The notes under the pieces are model-generated. The model saw nothing but the letters and a program-made list of their open reading frames with translations. It ran no database searches and was not told where the DNA came from. 64,000 nucleotides of DNA, from positions 186,001 through 250,000 of the forward strand of contig NZ_LT607803.1 in assembly GCF_900090195.1 (NCBI RefSeq), in the 5' to 3' direction. The position numbers were made by a program, and so were the translations under genes. Of the stretch, positions 11,126 through 19,264 are shown piece after piece (the stretch's first letter is position 1; each line of letters opens with the position of its first letter). The DNA is from Variovorax sp. HW608. Its GTDB lineage: Bacteria; Pseudomonadota; Gammaproteobacteria; Burkholderiales; Burkholderiaceae_C.

Positions 11126-12325
11126 TCAGTGCGCGCCTGAAACCACCTCTGGAACTTCGGTGGCCGGCGGCGTGTTGCGGCTGCGGCCGCAGCGCACGAT
11201 GCCGTCGATCATCACCATCCCCACGCCGGGGATGTCGCCGAGCTGCACGCTTTCGAGCAGGGTCTTGCCGGCGGTGTGCTGTGCGCGATCCAGGAACACG
11301 AAGTCGGCCGCGCGGCCCGCCTCGATCAGGCCGCAGTTCAGATTTCGCATGCGCGCCGTGTTGCCGGTGGCGAAGCAGAACACCAGCTCGGCCGGGATGT
11401 TCGCGAACGACGACAGCAGCGACACCATCCGCAGGATGCCCAGCGGCTGCACGCCCGATCCCGCCGGCCCGTCGGTGCCGAGGATCACGCGGTGCGGGCA
11501 CTTCAGGTCGATCGCCGCCCTGGCCGCGGCCACGGCGGTGCGCTCGTTGCCGTTGTGCACGATCTCGATGCCGCGCGAGCTCTTCTCGCACAGCTCGCAC
11601 ACATGCGCCTCCGGCAGCGAGGTGTGGCCGCCGTTGATGTGGCCGATGATGTCGGCGTCGGCCTCCAGCACCGTGTCCTTGTCGATGTAGCCCGAACCCG
11701 GCACCGACGGCCCGCCGGTGTGGATGGTGCTCTGGATGCCGTACTTGCGCGCCCAGGCGACCATCTCCTTGGCCTCGTAGCCGGCCTTCACCGAGCCCAG
11801 CCCGACTTCGCCGAGCAGGCCGACGCCGGCTTCGGCGAGTTCCCTGAAATCGCTCTCGACCATGCCCTTCTCGATGACCGGCGCGCCGGCCAGCACCTTC
11901 ACGCCGGCCGGGCGGAAGGCGTCGAAGGCGCGCTGTGCGGTGATGGCCAGCGCCTTCAGGCCCACGATGTCCTTGGGCCGGCCGGGGTAGTGCACCTCGC
12001 CGGCGGAGATCATGGTGGTCACGCCGCCGTTCAGGCTCGACTCGATCCAGTTGAGCTGGCTCTGGCGCGGCGTCCAGTCGCCCGCGACCGGGTGCACGTG
12101 GCTGTCGATCAGTCCCGGCGCGACGCAGGTCTTCTTCGCGTCGATGAGGGTCTTCGCGCCTTCGGTGTCGCAGTCCTTCTCCTTGCCGACCGCGACGATC
12201 AGCCCGTCGTTGACGACGATGGTGTCGGCATCGAGGATCGGCTTGTCGATGTCGCCCGAGAGCAGCAGACCTATGTTCCGGATGACGACCTTGCCTGACT
12301 TTGCGGTGCTTGCGACTTCTGCCAT
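11126..12325 (-). CDS. ena: Enamidase (6-oxo-1,4,5,6-tetrahydronicotinate ring-opening amidohydrolase)
   Basis: The 399-residue binuclear-metal amidohydrolase has the metal motif SHVHP at H76/H78. Later motifs include VTTMISAG, HYPGRPKD, RPAGVKV, EVGLGS, a histidine in IHTGG, HINGGHTS and the acid in GTDGPAGSG. This order and wording closely follow the Eubacterium barkeri enamidase, which hydrolyses 1,4,5,6-tetrahydro-6-oxonicotinate to 2-formylglutarate and ammonium in the cytoplasm. The match is from recalled family sequence, not a search. The start overlaps the end of the TetR gene by 55 bp, so translation is probably coupled. A hydantoinase-like alternative is less likely given the nicotinate-type neighbours. 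Confidence 0.82.
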   Translation of the reverse strand: MAEVASTAKSGKVVIRNIGLLLSGDIDKPILDADTIVVNDGLIVAVGKEKDCDTEGAKTLIDAKKTCVAPGLIDSHVHPVAGDWTPRQSQLNWIESSLNGGVTTMISAGEVHYPGRPKDIVGLKALAITAQRAFDAFRPAGVKVLAGAPVIEKGMVESDFRELAEAGVGLLGEVGLGSVKAGYEAKEMVAWARKYGIQSTIHTGGPSVPGSGYIDKDTVLEADADIIGHINGGHTSLPEAHVCELCEKSSRGIEIVHNGNERTAVAAARAAIDLKCPHRVILGTDGPAGSGVQPLGILRMVSLLSSFANIPAELVFCFATGNTARMRNLNCGLIEAGRAADFVFLDRAQHTAGKTLLESVQLGDIPGVGMVMIDGIVRCGRSRNTPPATEVPEVVSGAH

Positions 12326-13035
12326 TTCTGTTCCTGATCGTGAGGTGAAACTGATGCTTCGTCAGGGGCTCCGGCATCGACCGTGCGCAGCACGGTCTCG
12401 ATCACGAAGTCTTCCCAATGCGCGACGGCTTCCTGCGTTTCGAGCGGCTCGCCGAGGAAGGCGGTGAGCGTGTGCCGGTTCGACATGTAGAAGTAGCCGG
12501 TCGACGCGATCAGCAGGTAGAGGTCGCGCGGTGCCACGTCGGCGCGGAACAGGCCCTGCGCGACGCCGCTGGCCATGATCTCGCGGATGATCGAGATCGC
12601 CTGCGACGAGTATTCGCGCGCGCGCAGCGACTTCGCGATGTGCCGACCCTTGTGCAGGTTCTCGGTGTTGAGCAGCGTGACGAAGTCGGGGTTCTTGCGG
12701 TAGTAGCCGAGCACGAACCGGATCAGTGCGGTGAGCGCTTCCACCGGCCGCGAGGCGTCGAGGTCCAGCGCCGCCTCGGCTTCGTCCATGCGCCGGTAGA
12801 TGCCTTCGAGCACCGCGATGAAGAGGCCTTCCTTGCTGCCGAAGTAGTAGTAGATCATCCGGTCGTACGACTTCGCGGCCTTCGAGATCTTCTCGACGCT
12901 GCCGCCGTCGTAGCCGTACCTGGCGAACACCTTCGTCGCCGCGCGCAGGATGCTCTCGCGCGTGGCCTGCGCCGCGGCTTCGCGTACGCCGGTGCGGCGC
13001 TGGGGGCGGGCGGTCGTGGCCTTGCGCTCGGACAT
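12271..13035 (-). CDS. TetR-family regulator of the nicotinate-type cluster
   Basis: The 254-residue protein has an N-terminal TetR DNA-binding domain (about 22-70: RESILRAATKVFARYGY, then the YYYFGSKEGLF recognition-helix region) and a large ligand domain. The C-terminal 25 residues are Gln/Ser/Lys-rich. It lies between the ferredoxin reductase (15 bp upstream) and the enamidase (55-bp overlap), an unusual mid-operon position that implies self-control. A 21-bp palindrome in the divergent promoter at 13938 is the obvious operator candidate. The likely effector is a pathway intermediate, but none can be named. Confidence 0.85.
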   Translation of the reverse strand: MSERKATTARPQRRTGVREAAAQATRESILRAATKVFARYGYDGGSVEKISKAAKSYDRMIYYYFGSKEGLFIAVLEGIYRRMDEAEAALDLDASRPVEALTALIRFVLGYYRKNPDFVTLLNTENLHKGRHIAKSLRAREYSSQAISIIREIMASGVAQGLFRADVAPRDLYLLIASTGYFYMSNRHTLTAFLGEPLETQEAVAHWEDFVIETVLRTVDAGAPDEASVSPHDQEQKWQKSQAPQSQARSSSGT

Positions 13036-13049
13036 TCGCGGCAGACGAT

Positions 13050-13823
13050 TTACTTTTCGGCGAAGGCGCGTTCCACCACGTAGTCGCCGGGGGTGCTCGT
13101 ATTGCCTTCCTTGAAGCCGCGTCCCTCGAGGATGTGCTTCAAGTCGACAAGAAGGCCCGGGCTGCCGCAGAGCATCACGCGGTCTTCGGCCGGGTTGAGC
13201 GGTGGCAGGCCGAGGTCGTCGGTGAGCTTGTTGCTCTCGATCAGGTCGGTGATGCGGCCCATGTTGCGGAACTCCTCGCGCGTCACCGTCGGGTAGTAGA
13301 GCAGTTGCTTCTCGACCATCTCGCCGAGGAATTCATGCTTGGGCAGGTGGTCGATCACCAGGTCGTGATAGGCCAGCTCGTCCACCTGGCGCACGCCGTG
13401 CACCAGGATGACCTTTTCGTACTTCTCGTACGTCTCGGGGTCGCGGATGATGCTCATGAACGGTGCCAGCCCGGTGCCGGTGCCGAACAGGTACAGGCGC
13501 TTGCCCGGCAGCGTGTAGTCGATGAGCAGCGTGCCCGTGGGCTTGCGGCCGACGATGACGGTGTCGCCCACCTGGATGTGCTGCAGCCGCGAGGTGAGCG
13601 GCCCTTCTTCCACCTTGATGCTCAGGAACTCGAGGTGCTCCTCGTAGTTGGGGCTCACGATGCTGTAGGCGCGCAGCAGCGGCTTGTTGTTGACCTTCAG
13701 CCCGATCATCGTGAAGTGGCCGTTGGAGAAACGCAGCGCCGGGTCGCGCGTGGTCGTGAAGGTGAACAGCCGGTCGGTCCAGTGGTGGACGCTCAACACT
13801 CGTTCTTCGCTGAATGCACTCAT
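13050..13823 (-). CDS. fpr: Ferredoxin--NADP+ reductase
   Basis: The protein has 257 residues from the ATG at 13823. The upstream frame lacks homology. FAD-binding RAYSIVSP and the GTGTGLAPFMSII NADP-binding motif are visible, and it ends VERAFAEK as Fpr proteins do. It transfers electrons between NADPH and ferredoxin or flavodoxin. As first gene of the operon with tetR and enamidase, it may feed electrons to the Fe-S-containing 6-hydroxynicotinate reductase-like protein encoded divergently. It could equally be the general housekeeping Fpr. Confidence 0.87.
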   Translation of the reverse strand: MSAFSEERVLSVHHWTDRLFTFTTTRDPALRFSNGHFTMIGLKVNNKPLLRAYSIVSPNYEEHLEFLSIKVEEGPLTSRLQHIQVGDTVIVGRKPTGTLLIDYTLPGKRLYLFGTGTGLAPFMSIIRDPETYEKYEKVILVHGVRQVDELAYHDLVIDHLPKHEFLGEMVEKQLLYYPTVTREEFRNMGRITDLIESNKLTDDLGLPPLNPAEDRVMLCGSPGLLVDLKHILEGRGFKEGNTSTPGDYVVERAFAEK

Positions 13824-13937
13824 AAGGGTCGGAAATGGTGAAGGACTGAAAAGAAGCGAACCCTCTATTGTCGGCGACGCCCGTCGGCTCGCGGGCAAGG
13901 CTCACGAAAACACCATTGCAAGCATCGGGCCCGTTTG

Positions 13938-13958
13938 CTACATTGACCTTCAATGTAG
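13938..13958. promoter_or_regulatory. Perfect palindrome, likely TetR operator in divergent promoter
   Basis: CTACATTGA-N3-TCAATGTAG has perfect 9-bp arms. It sits in the 248-bp gap between the divergent fpr-tetR-ena and reductase-to-FAH operons, 115 bp from the fpr start and 114 bp from the reductase start. A single TetR site here could control both operons. The assignment is by position and symmetry only. Confidence 0.55.
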
Positions 13959-14071
13959 TGTTTGCCACATGAAAGTTTAGGGAATGCTACACAAACGCCA
14001 CCTTCGGCACAAGCGGGTATCGGGCACGGTTGTTGCACTCCCGCCGGCCTGATTTTCAAGAGAAGCCCGCG

Positions 14072-15691
14072 ATGACCGAACACACGAAAACAGACGGACT
14101 GCCCGGCATGGACATGCCCGTGCTGCCCGAGGCCACCGGCCGCTCGCCGCTGCGCAACGAGCGCATGAGCGCGAGCAAGGTCGAGTGCAATGCCTGCCCC
14201 GTGCTGTGCCAGATTTCCGAGGGGCGCACCGGTGCCTGCGACCGCTACGCGAACCGCGAGGGCGTGCTGGTGCGGATCGATCCGGTGGTGCTGCTGCGCC
14301 GCGAGCTGTCCGGCGACACGCCGGTGCTCGTGCCCTTCGCGCAGGCCGGCGCCGAGGCCGCCGGCGATGCGGGCGCCGGCGAAAAGTCGCCGGACTGGAA
14401 CGGCGATCTCCTCCATACCGACGAGGTCTTTGTGACCGGCGTGGGCTCGTCCACCACCTACCCCGACTACAAGCCCGCGCCCTTCATCGTCGCGTCCAAG
14501 GCCCAGGGTGTGGACATGGTCACCGTGGTGACCGAGGGCATCTTCAGCTACTGCAGCTTCAAGGTGAAGATCGACACCGACCGCTTCCTCGGTCCCGAGC
14601 AGGCGAACGTCCGCTACAAGGGTGAGGTGGTCGGCCATGTCACCACCGCCGAATACGGCTCGCAGATGCTCTCGCTCGGCGGCGTGCACCACCTCACCGG
14701 CGGCAGCAAGAAGGAAGGCCGCATGACCGCGGAGCTGATGCAGCTGCTCGGCAACAAGAAGGCGGTCGAATGCGTGATCGACGGCGGCGCCAGCATGGTG
14801 ATCCAGGCCGGCCGCGCGCCGATCGTCAACGGCGTCCTGGAGCAGCGCATGCGCGTGGGCTGCGGCTCGGCGGCGATCGGCATCTTCGCGCGCCAGCTCT
14901 TCGGCCATGCGGACGAGGTCGTGGTGGTCGACGACCACATCACCGGCGTGCTCACCGAGCACCAGGCCGGGCGCTGCCTCGACATGCCGGCCTCGGGCAT
15001 CCGGATGCGCGGGCGCAAATCGACGCCGGGGCGCTACTTCCAGGTCGCGAATCCGGGCACCGGATGGGGCGGCACCGACATCAGCGATCCGCTGTCGATC
15101 ATCGAAGGCTGGGAAGAGGGCGTCGCGCGCCCGGGCCTCAAGCTCCTGATGACCTCGACCACCGGCGAGCATGCGCAGTGGTACGTGCTCGACGAGCAGT
15201 TGCACCCCGTCGAGCAGGAGATGCCCGAGGAAGTGCGCCGCATCGTCGACCGCATCGGCGAGAACTGCGAGCCCTCGCTGTGCACCGTGCTGTTCCTGGG
15301 TGGCGCCGGCGGCAGCCTGCGCGCGGGCGTGACCGAGAACCCGGTGCTGCTCACGCGCGCCATCAAGCGCGCGCTGGTCAACGTGACCTGCGGCGGCGCG
15401 CCGGCCTACGTGTGGCCCGGCGGCGGCATCACGGTGATGGTCGACGTGATGCGCATGCCCGACAACAGCTTCGGCACCGTGCCGACGCCGGCGATCGTTG
15501 CGCCGATCGAGTTCAGCATGCGGCGCGGCGACTACGAGGCGCTCGGCGGCCACATGGAGCATGTGTTCTCGATCGAGCAGGCGCTGGCGCGCGGCGCCTG
15601 GCACAACGATGGCGCGCCGCTCGCGCGCCAGTGGCAGCGCATCGACGCGGCCAATCCGTGGCCGCTCGGCCAACCTCCCATGCTGGGTTGA
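14072..15691 (+). CDS. hnr: 6-hydroxynicotinate reductase-like Fe-S protein
   Basis: The 539-residue protein carries an N-terminal cysteine cluster (C39, C42, C46, C56) suited to an Fe-S centre. Long conserved stretches follow, including VEGIFSYCSFKVKIDTD, GGVHHLTGGSKKEGR, and the C-terminal CGGAPAYVWPGGGITVMVD and APIEFSMRRGDYEALGGH segments. The family is annotated as 6-hydroxynicotinate reductase, which reduces 6-hydroxynicotinate with reduced ferredoxin to 1,4,5,6-tetrahydro-6-oxonicotinate. The ATG at 14072 is chosen over an earlier in-frame ATG because it lies after AGAAG spacing and matches the homologous start. The enamidase that would take its product is encoded divergently. The exact substrate remains inferred from context. 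Confidence 0.65.
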   Translation: MTEHTKTDGLPGMDMPVLPEATGRSPLRNERMSASKVECNACPVLCQISEGRTGACDRYANREGVLVRIDPVVLLRRELSGDTPVLVPFAQAGAEAAGDAGAGEKSPDWNGDLLHTDEVFVTGVGSSTTYPDYKPAPFIVASKAQGVDMVTVVTEGIFSYCSFKVKIDTDRFLGPEQANVRYKGEVVGHVTTAEYGSQMLSLGGVHHLTGGSKKEGRMTAELMQLLGNKKAVECVIDGGASMVIQAGRAPIVNGVLEQRMRVGCGSAAIGIFARQLFGHADEVVVVDDHITGVLTEHQAGRCLDMPASGIRMRGRKSTPGRYFQVANPGTGWGGTDISDPLSIIEGWEEGVARPGLKLLMTSTTGEHAQWYVLDEQLHPVEQEMPEEVRRIVDRIGENCEPSLCTVLFLGGAGGSLRAGVTENPVLLTRAIKRALVNVTCGGAPAYVWPGGGITVMVDVMRMPDNSFGTVPTPAIVAPIEFSMRRGDYEALGGHMEHVFSIEQALARGAWHNDGAPLARQWQRIDAANPWPLGQPPMLG

Positions 15692-16617
15692 TGATGAGCG
15701 CACGACGCACCGCGCTCGATGGTGGCCGCTGGCATCTGAATCACGGCCCCATCGACATCGTGGCCGAAGCGCATGGCGATGCGGTGGAAGTGGCGGTGGC
15801 GCACGAGCTCGCGTGGCGGCGCTTTGGCACCGTGCTCGATGAGCTCGTCGGCGAGCTCGCCCTGCTGCGCCAGCCGGTCGATGCGCAATGCCCGCTTCGC
15901 GGACCCATCGCGCAACGCATGTGGCAGGCCTGCGCGCCGTTCAGCGCCGGCTTCATCACGCCGATGGCCGCGGTGGCGGGGGCGGTCGCGCAGGAACTCA
16001 TCGCCTTCTTTCATCGCCCGGGCATCGAGCGCGCATGGATCAACAACGGCGGCGACATCGCGCTCCATCTCGCGCCGGGCCATTCGGTGCGCGTCGGGCT
16101 GTTCGCGGACCTCGCGCGATTCGATCTGCGCGACACCGGTCCGCTCGCGACCGACGGCCAGTTCGAGGTCACTGCGGACATGCCGGTGCGCGGCGTCGCG
16201 ACCAGCGGCTGGCGCGGGCGCAGCTTCTCGCTCGGCATCGCGGACAGCGTGACCGTGCTCGCCGCCACGGCGGCCGAAGCCGATGCCGCAGCGACCGTGA
16301 TCGCGAACGCGGTGAACGTCGAGGACCGTGGCATCCACCGTCTTCCGGCCAACGAATGCAAGGACGACAGCGACCTTCGCGATCTGCTCGTCACGCGCGA
16401 CGTCGAGGCCCTCGCGCCCGCCCAGGTGCAGCGCGCACTGGATGCGGGCGTTGCACGTGCCGAGGCCTTGCAGCGCATGGGTCTGGTGGCGTCGGCGGTG
16501 CTGGTTTGCCAGGGGCAATGGCGCCTGGTTCAGCCCTTAAGCTCGCGGGCGACGGCACTGCCGCTGCAGAGGGCGGCCGCTGGCGCCGGCGATGCAGTTG
16601 GTTCAGTATTTGCTTAA
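15691..16617 (+). CDS. UPF0280 family protein
   Basis: The 308-residue protein belongs to UPF0280, distantly related to ApbE-type flavin transferases. FSAGFITPMAAVAGAVAQELI and AWINNGGDIALHLAPG are the hallmark segments. Two ATGs (15691, 15694) overlap the reductase stop as TGATGATG, so the two proteins are translationally coupled. A partner role for the reductase is suggested by genome context, for example flavin attachment or assembly, but the biochemical function of the family is unproven. The last 30 residues are Ala/Gly-rich and not conserved. Confidence 0.75.
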   Translation: MMSARRTALDGGRWHLNHGPIDIVAEAHGDAVEVAVAHELAWRRFGTVLDELVGELALLRQPVDAQCPLRGPIAQRMWQACAPFSAGFITPMAAVAGAVAQELIAFFHRPGIERAWINNGGDIALHLAPGHSVRVGLFADLARFDLRDTGPLATDGQFEVTADMPVRGVATSGWRGRSFSLGIADSVTVLAATAAEADAAATVIANAVNVEDRGIHRLPANECKDDSDLRDLLVTRDVEALAPAQVQRALDAGVARAEALQRMGLVASAVLVCQGQWRLVQPLSSRATALPLQRAAAGAGDAVGSVFA

Positions 16618-16638
16618 CGAAAAGCAGGACTTGTTTTC

Positions 16639-17361
16639 ATGATCGATATACGCCGTGTCTTCACCCAGGTCGAGACCATCCACCATGAGTTCGGACCCCG
16701 CGCCGCGACGCCGCTGGTGCGTGGCGCGATCGCCGCGGTGCTGACCAATCCCTTCGCGGGCCGCTACGAGCCCGACATCCTTCCGATGATGAAGCTGCTC
16801 GATCCAGTGGGCCTCGAGATGGCGCACCGGCTGCGCGCCGCGATGGACGTGCCGGTCGAACGGATCGCCACCTACGGCAAGGGCGCGATCGTCGGCGCGG
16901 CCGGCGAGCTCGAGCACGGCGCGCTGTGGCACGTGCCCGGCGGCTATGCGATGCGCGAGCTGCTCGGCTGGAAAGGCGACCGCGATGCGTACCGCCAGGG
17001 CAAGGCCGAGGATGCGAGCCCCCACGCTCGGCACTCCGTGTCCTCGCTGCCCCCCGAGGGGGCCGCTTTTGCCTTGGGGCGGCCCGGCGCCAAAAAGACC
17101 GGCCAGCCCGGCAATGCGCTCGCGATCGTGCCGTCCACCAAGAAGGTCGGCGCGCCCGGCGCCACGCTCGACGTGCCGCTGACCAACATCAATGCCAGCT
17201 ACGTGCGCGGCCAGTTCGATGCCTTCGAAGTGCGTGTGCCCGGTGCACCGGCGGCCGACGAGATCGTTTTCATCCTCGCGATGAGCACCGGCTACCGCGT
17301 GCACGACCGCGTCGGTGGTCTGCGTGCCGAAGACATCAGCAAATGGGATGGCCTGCGCTGA
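16639..17361 (+). CDS. DUF1185 (amino acid synthesis family) protein, copy A, with an in-frame repeat
   Basis: The 240-residue protein is in the family named amino acid synthesis (DUF1185). Conserved parts include NPFAGRYEPDI, YGKGAIVGAAGELEHGA, LAIVPSTKKVGAPGATLDVPL and SYVRGQFDAFEVRV. Residues about 127-150 come from a 72-nt GC-rich repeat inserted in frame, absent from the paralogue that follows 41 bp later. The catalytic role is not established. The gene lies within the nicotinate-type operon, so it may act on an acyl or amide intermediate. The insertion falls in a surface-like linker and probably leaves the fold intact. Confidence 0.78.
   Translation: MIDIRRVFTQVETIHHEFGPRAATPLVRGAIAAVLTNPFAGRYEPDILPMMKLLDPVGLEMAHRLRAAMDVPVERIATYGKGAIVGAAGELEHGALWHVPGGYAMRELLGWKGDRDAYRQGKAEDASPHARHSVSSLPPEGAAFALGRPGAKKTGQPGNALAIVPSTKKVGAPGATLDVPLTNINASYVRGQFDAFEVRVPGAPAADEIVFILAMSTGYRVHDRVGGLRAEDISKWDGLR
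17018..17089 (+). repeat. 72-nt interspersed repeat, copy 1 (in frame inside DUF1185 gene)
   Basis: This block begins GCCCCCACGCTCGGCACT and ends GGGGCGGCCCGGCG, and can fold through its C-run and G-run. It is 24 codons long and keeps the reading frame. A copy of the same length lies at 23700 inside the 2Fe-2S subunit gene. Confidence 0.75.
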
Positions 17362-17402
17362 GCGCGCCGTTCCGCATCCAAGAGACACAAGGAAGAAAAC
17401 CA

Positions 17403-17986
17403 TGACCGCCAACATCCGCAAGCTCGTCATCCAGGTCGATGAGACCCGCAAGGAAATGGGCAAGACCATCGAGCCGCCGACGCGCCGCGCCGTCGCCATC
17501 GCCGTGATCGAGAATCCGTACGCGGGCCGCTACAGCGAATCGCTCGACGAGCTCATCGACATCGGCGAAGAACTCGGTGCCTTGCTCGGCCGGAAGGCGG
17601 TCGCCGCGCTCGGCATCGAACCCGGCCAGGCGCAAAGCTACGGCAAGGCCGCGATCGTCGGCGAGGCCGGCGAGCTCGAACATGCTGCGGCGATCCTGCA
17701 TCCCAAGCTCGGCGCACCGCTGCGCGCGGCGGTGGAGAAGGGCGCAGCGCTCGTGCCCTCGGCCAAGAAGCGCGGCACGCTCGGCACCGCGATCGACGTG
17801 CCGCTGGGCCACAAGGACGCCGCCTTCGTGCGCAGCCATTTCGACGCGGTCGAAGCGCGCGTGTCGGATGCGCCGCGCGCCAACGAGATCGTCGTCGCGG
17901 TCGCGGTGACCGACAGCGGCCGTCCGCTGCCGCGCATCGGCGGCCTGCAAGTGTCCGAGATCAAGGGCGTCGACGGCCTCCGTTGA
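17403..17986 (+). CDS. DUF1185 (amino acid synthesis family) protein, copy B
   Basis: The 194-residue paralogue of the preceding gene keeps YGKAAIVGEAGELEHAA, LVPSAKKRGTLGTAIDVPLGHKDAAF (written here as LVPSAKKRG and IDVPLGHKDAAF), and SHFDAVEARV. It starts at the ATG at 17403, preceded by AAGGAAGAAAACC. It lacks the 72-nt insertion. Two adjacent paralogues suggest a heteromeric protein or duplicated function. The enzymatic activity of the family is unknown. Confidence 0.75.
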
Positions 17987-18035
17987 GCCGCATGCCACCA
18001 TTCGTTTCTTTGCAATCGACCTCGAGGAGTTCCCG

Positions 18036-19244
18036 ATGACCCCACTGCGTTTCGCCTTCACCGCGGCTGCCGTCGCCACGCTCGTCACCGCACTCGTTCC
18101 CGCGCATGCGCAGGGCGTGATCAAGATCGGCGAGATCAACAGCTACAAGGCCCAGCCCGCCTTCCTCGAGCCCTACAAGAAGGGCATGGAGCTCGCGATC
18201 GACGAGATCAACGCGCAAGGCGGCGTCAACGGCAAGAAGATCGAGCTCGTCAGCCGCGACGACAACGCCAACCCCGGCGATGCGGTGCGCGTGGCCGAAG
18301 AGCTGGTGTCGCGCGAGAAGGTCGACATCCTGGCGGGCACCTTCCTGTCGAACACCGGCCTCGCCGTCGCCGACTTCGCCAAGCAAAAGAAGTTCTTCTT
18401 CCTCGCCGGCGAGCCGCTGACCGACAAGCTCACCTGGCAGGGCGGCAACGCCTACACCGTGCGCCTGCGTCCCGGCACCTACATGCAGGCTGCGATGCTG
18501 GTGCCCGAGGCGGCCAAGCTCAAGAAGAAGCGCTGGGCGGTGGTCTACCCCAACTACGAGTACGGCCAGTCGGCAGTCGCGGCGTTCAAGCAGCTGCTCA
18601 AGGCTGCGCAGCCCGATGTGGAGTTCGTCGCCGAACAGGCCACGCCGCTCGGCAAGGTCGATGCCGGCAGCGTGGTGCAGGCGCTCGCCGATGCCAAGCC
18701 CGATGCGATCTTCAACGTGCTCTTCGGCGCCGACCTCTCGAAGTTCGTGCGCGAGGGCAACACGCGCGGCCTGTTCAAGGACCGCGACGTGGTCAGCGTG
18801 CTGACCGGCGAGCCCGAGTACATGGACCCGCTGAAGGACGAAGCGCCCACCGGCTGGATCGTGACCGGCTACCCGTGGTACGGCATCACCACGCCGGAGC
18901 ACAAGAAGTTCGAACAGGCCTACCAGGCCAAGTTCAAGGACTATCCGCGCCTCGGCTCGGTGGTGGGCTACACGATGGTCAAGTCGGCTGCCGCGGGCAT
19001 CGCGAAGGCCAAGAGCACCGAGCCTGAAAAGCTGGTCGCGGCCTTCAAGGGCCTGCAGGTGGACACGCCGTTCGGCAAGATCACCTATCGCCCGGAAGAC
19101 AACCAGTCCACCATGGGCGCGTTCGTCGGCCGCACCAAGAACGAAGGCGGCAAGGGTGTGATGGTCGATTACGTCTACCTCGACGGCGCGGATGCGAAGT
19201 ACCAGCCTTCCGCTGCCGAGATCAAGAAGGGCCGGGCTGACTGA
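18036..19244 (+). CDS. ABC transporter periplasmic substrate-binding protein (branched-chain amino acid type)
   Basis: The 402-residue protein has a signal peptide (about 1-26, ending AHAQG) and a Peripla_BP_6 fold: IKIGEINSYKAQPA at the N-terminus, then DDNANPGDAVRVAEELV. It delivers substrate to the fused permease 20 bp downstream. Its place between ring-opening enzymes and a nicotinamidase-like protein suggests a nicotinate, nicotinamide or related ligand rather than leucine. The ligand is inferred. Confidence 0.87.
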   Translation: MTPLRFAFTAAAVATLVTALVPAHAQGVIKIGEINSYKAQPAFLEPYKKGMELAIDEINAQGGVNGKKIELVSRDDNANPGDAVRVAEELVSREKVDILAGTFLSNTGLAVADFAKQKKFFFLAGEPLTDKLTWQGGNAYTVRLRPGTYMQAAMLVPEAAKLKKKRWAVVYPNYEYGQSAVAAFKQLLKAAQPDVEFVAEQATPLGKVDAGSVVQALADAKPDAIFNVLFGADLSKFVREGNTRGLFKDRDVVSVLTGEPEYMDPLKDEAPTGWIVTGYPWYGITTPEHKKFEQAYQAKFKDYPRLGSVVGYTMVKSAAAGIAKAKSTEPEKLVAAFKGLQVDTPFGKITYRPEDNQSTMGAFVGRTKNEGGKGVMVDYVYLDGADAKYQPSAAEIKKGRAD

Positions 19245-19264
19245 GCAACTGAGGCGAACGGGTC

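Noticed and set aside
13865..15703. Minus-strand long frame opposite the reductase-like gene
   Set aside because: The translation is compositionally biased (Arg/His/Ala) without domains, while the plus-strand gene has conserved cysteines and motifs.
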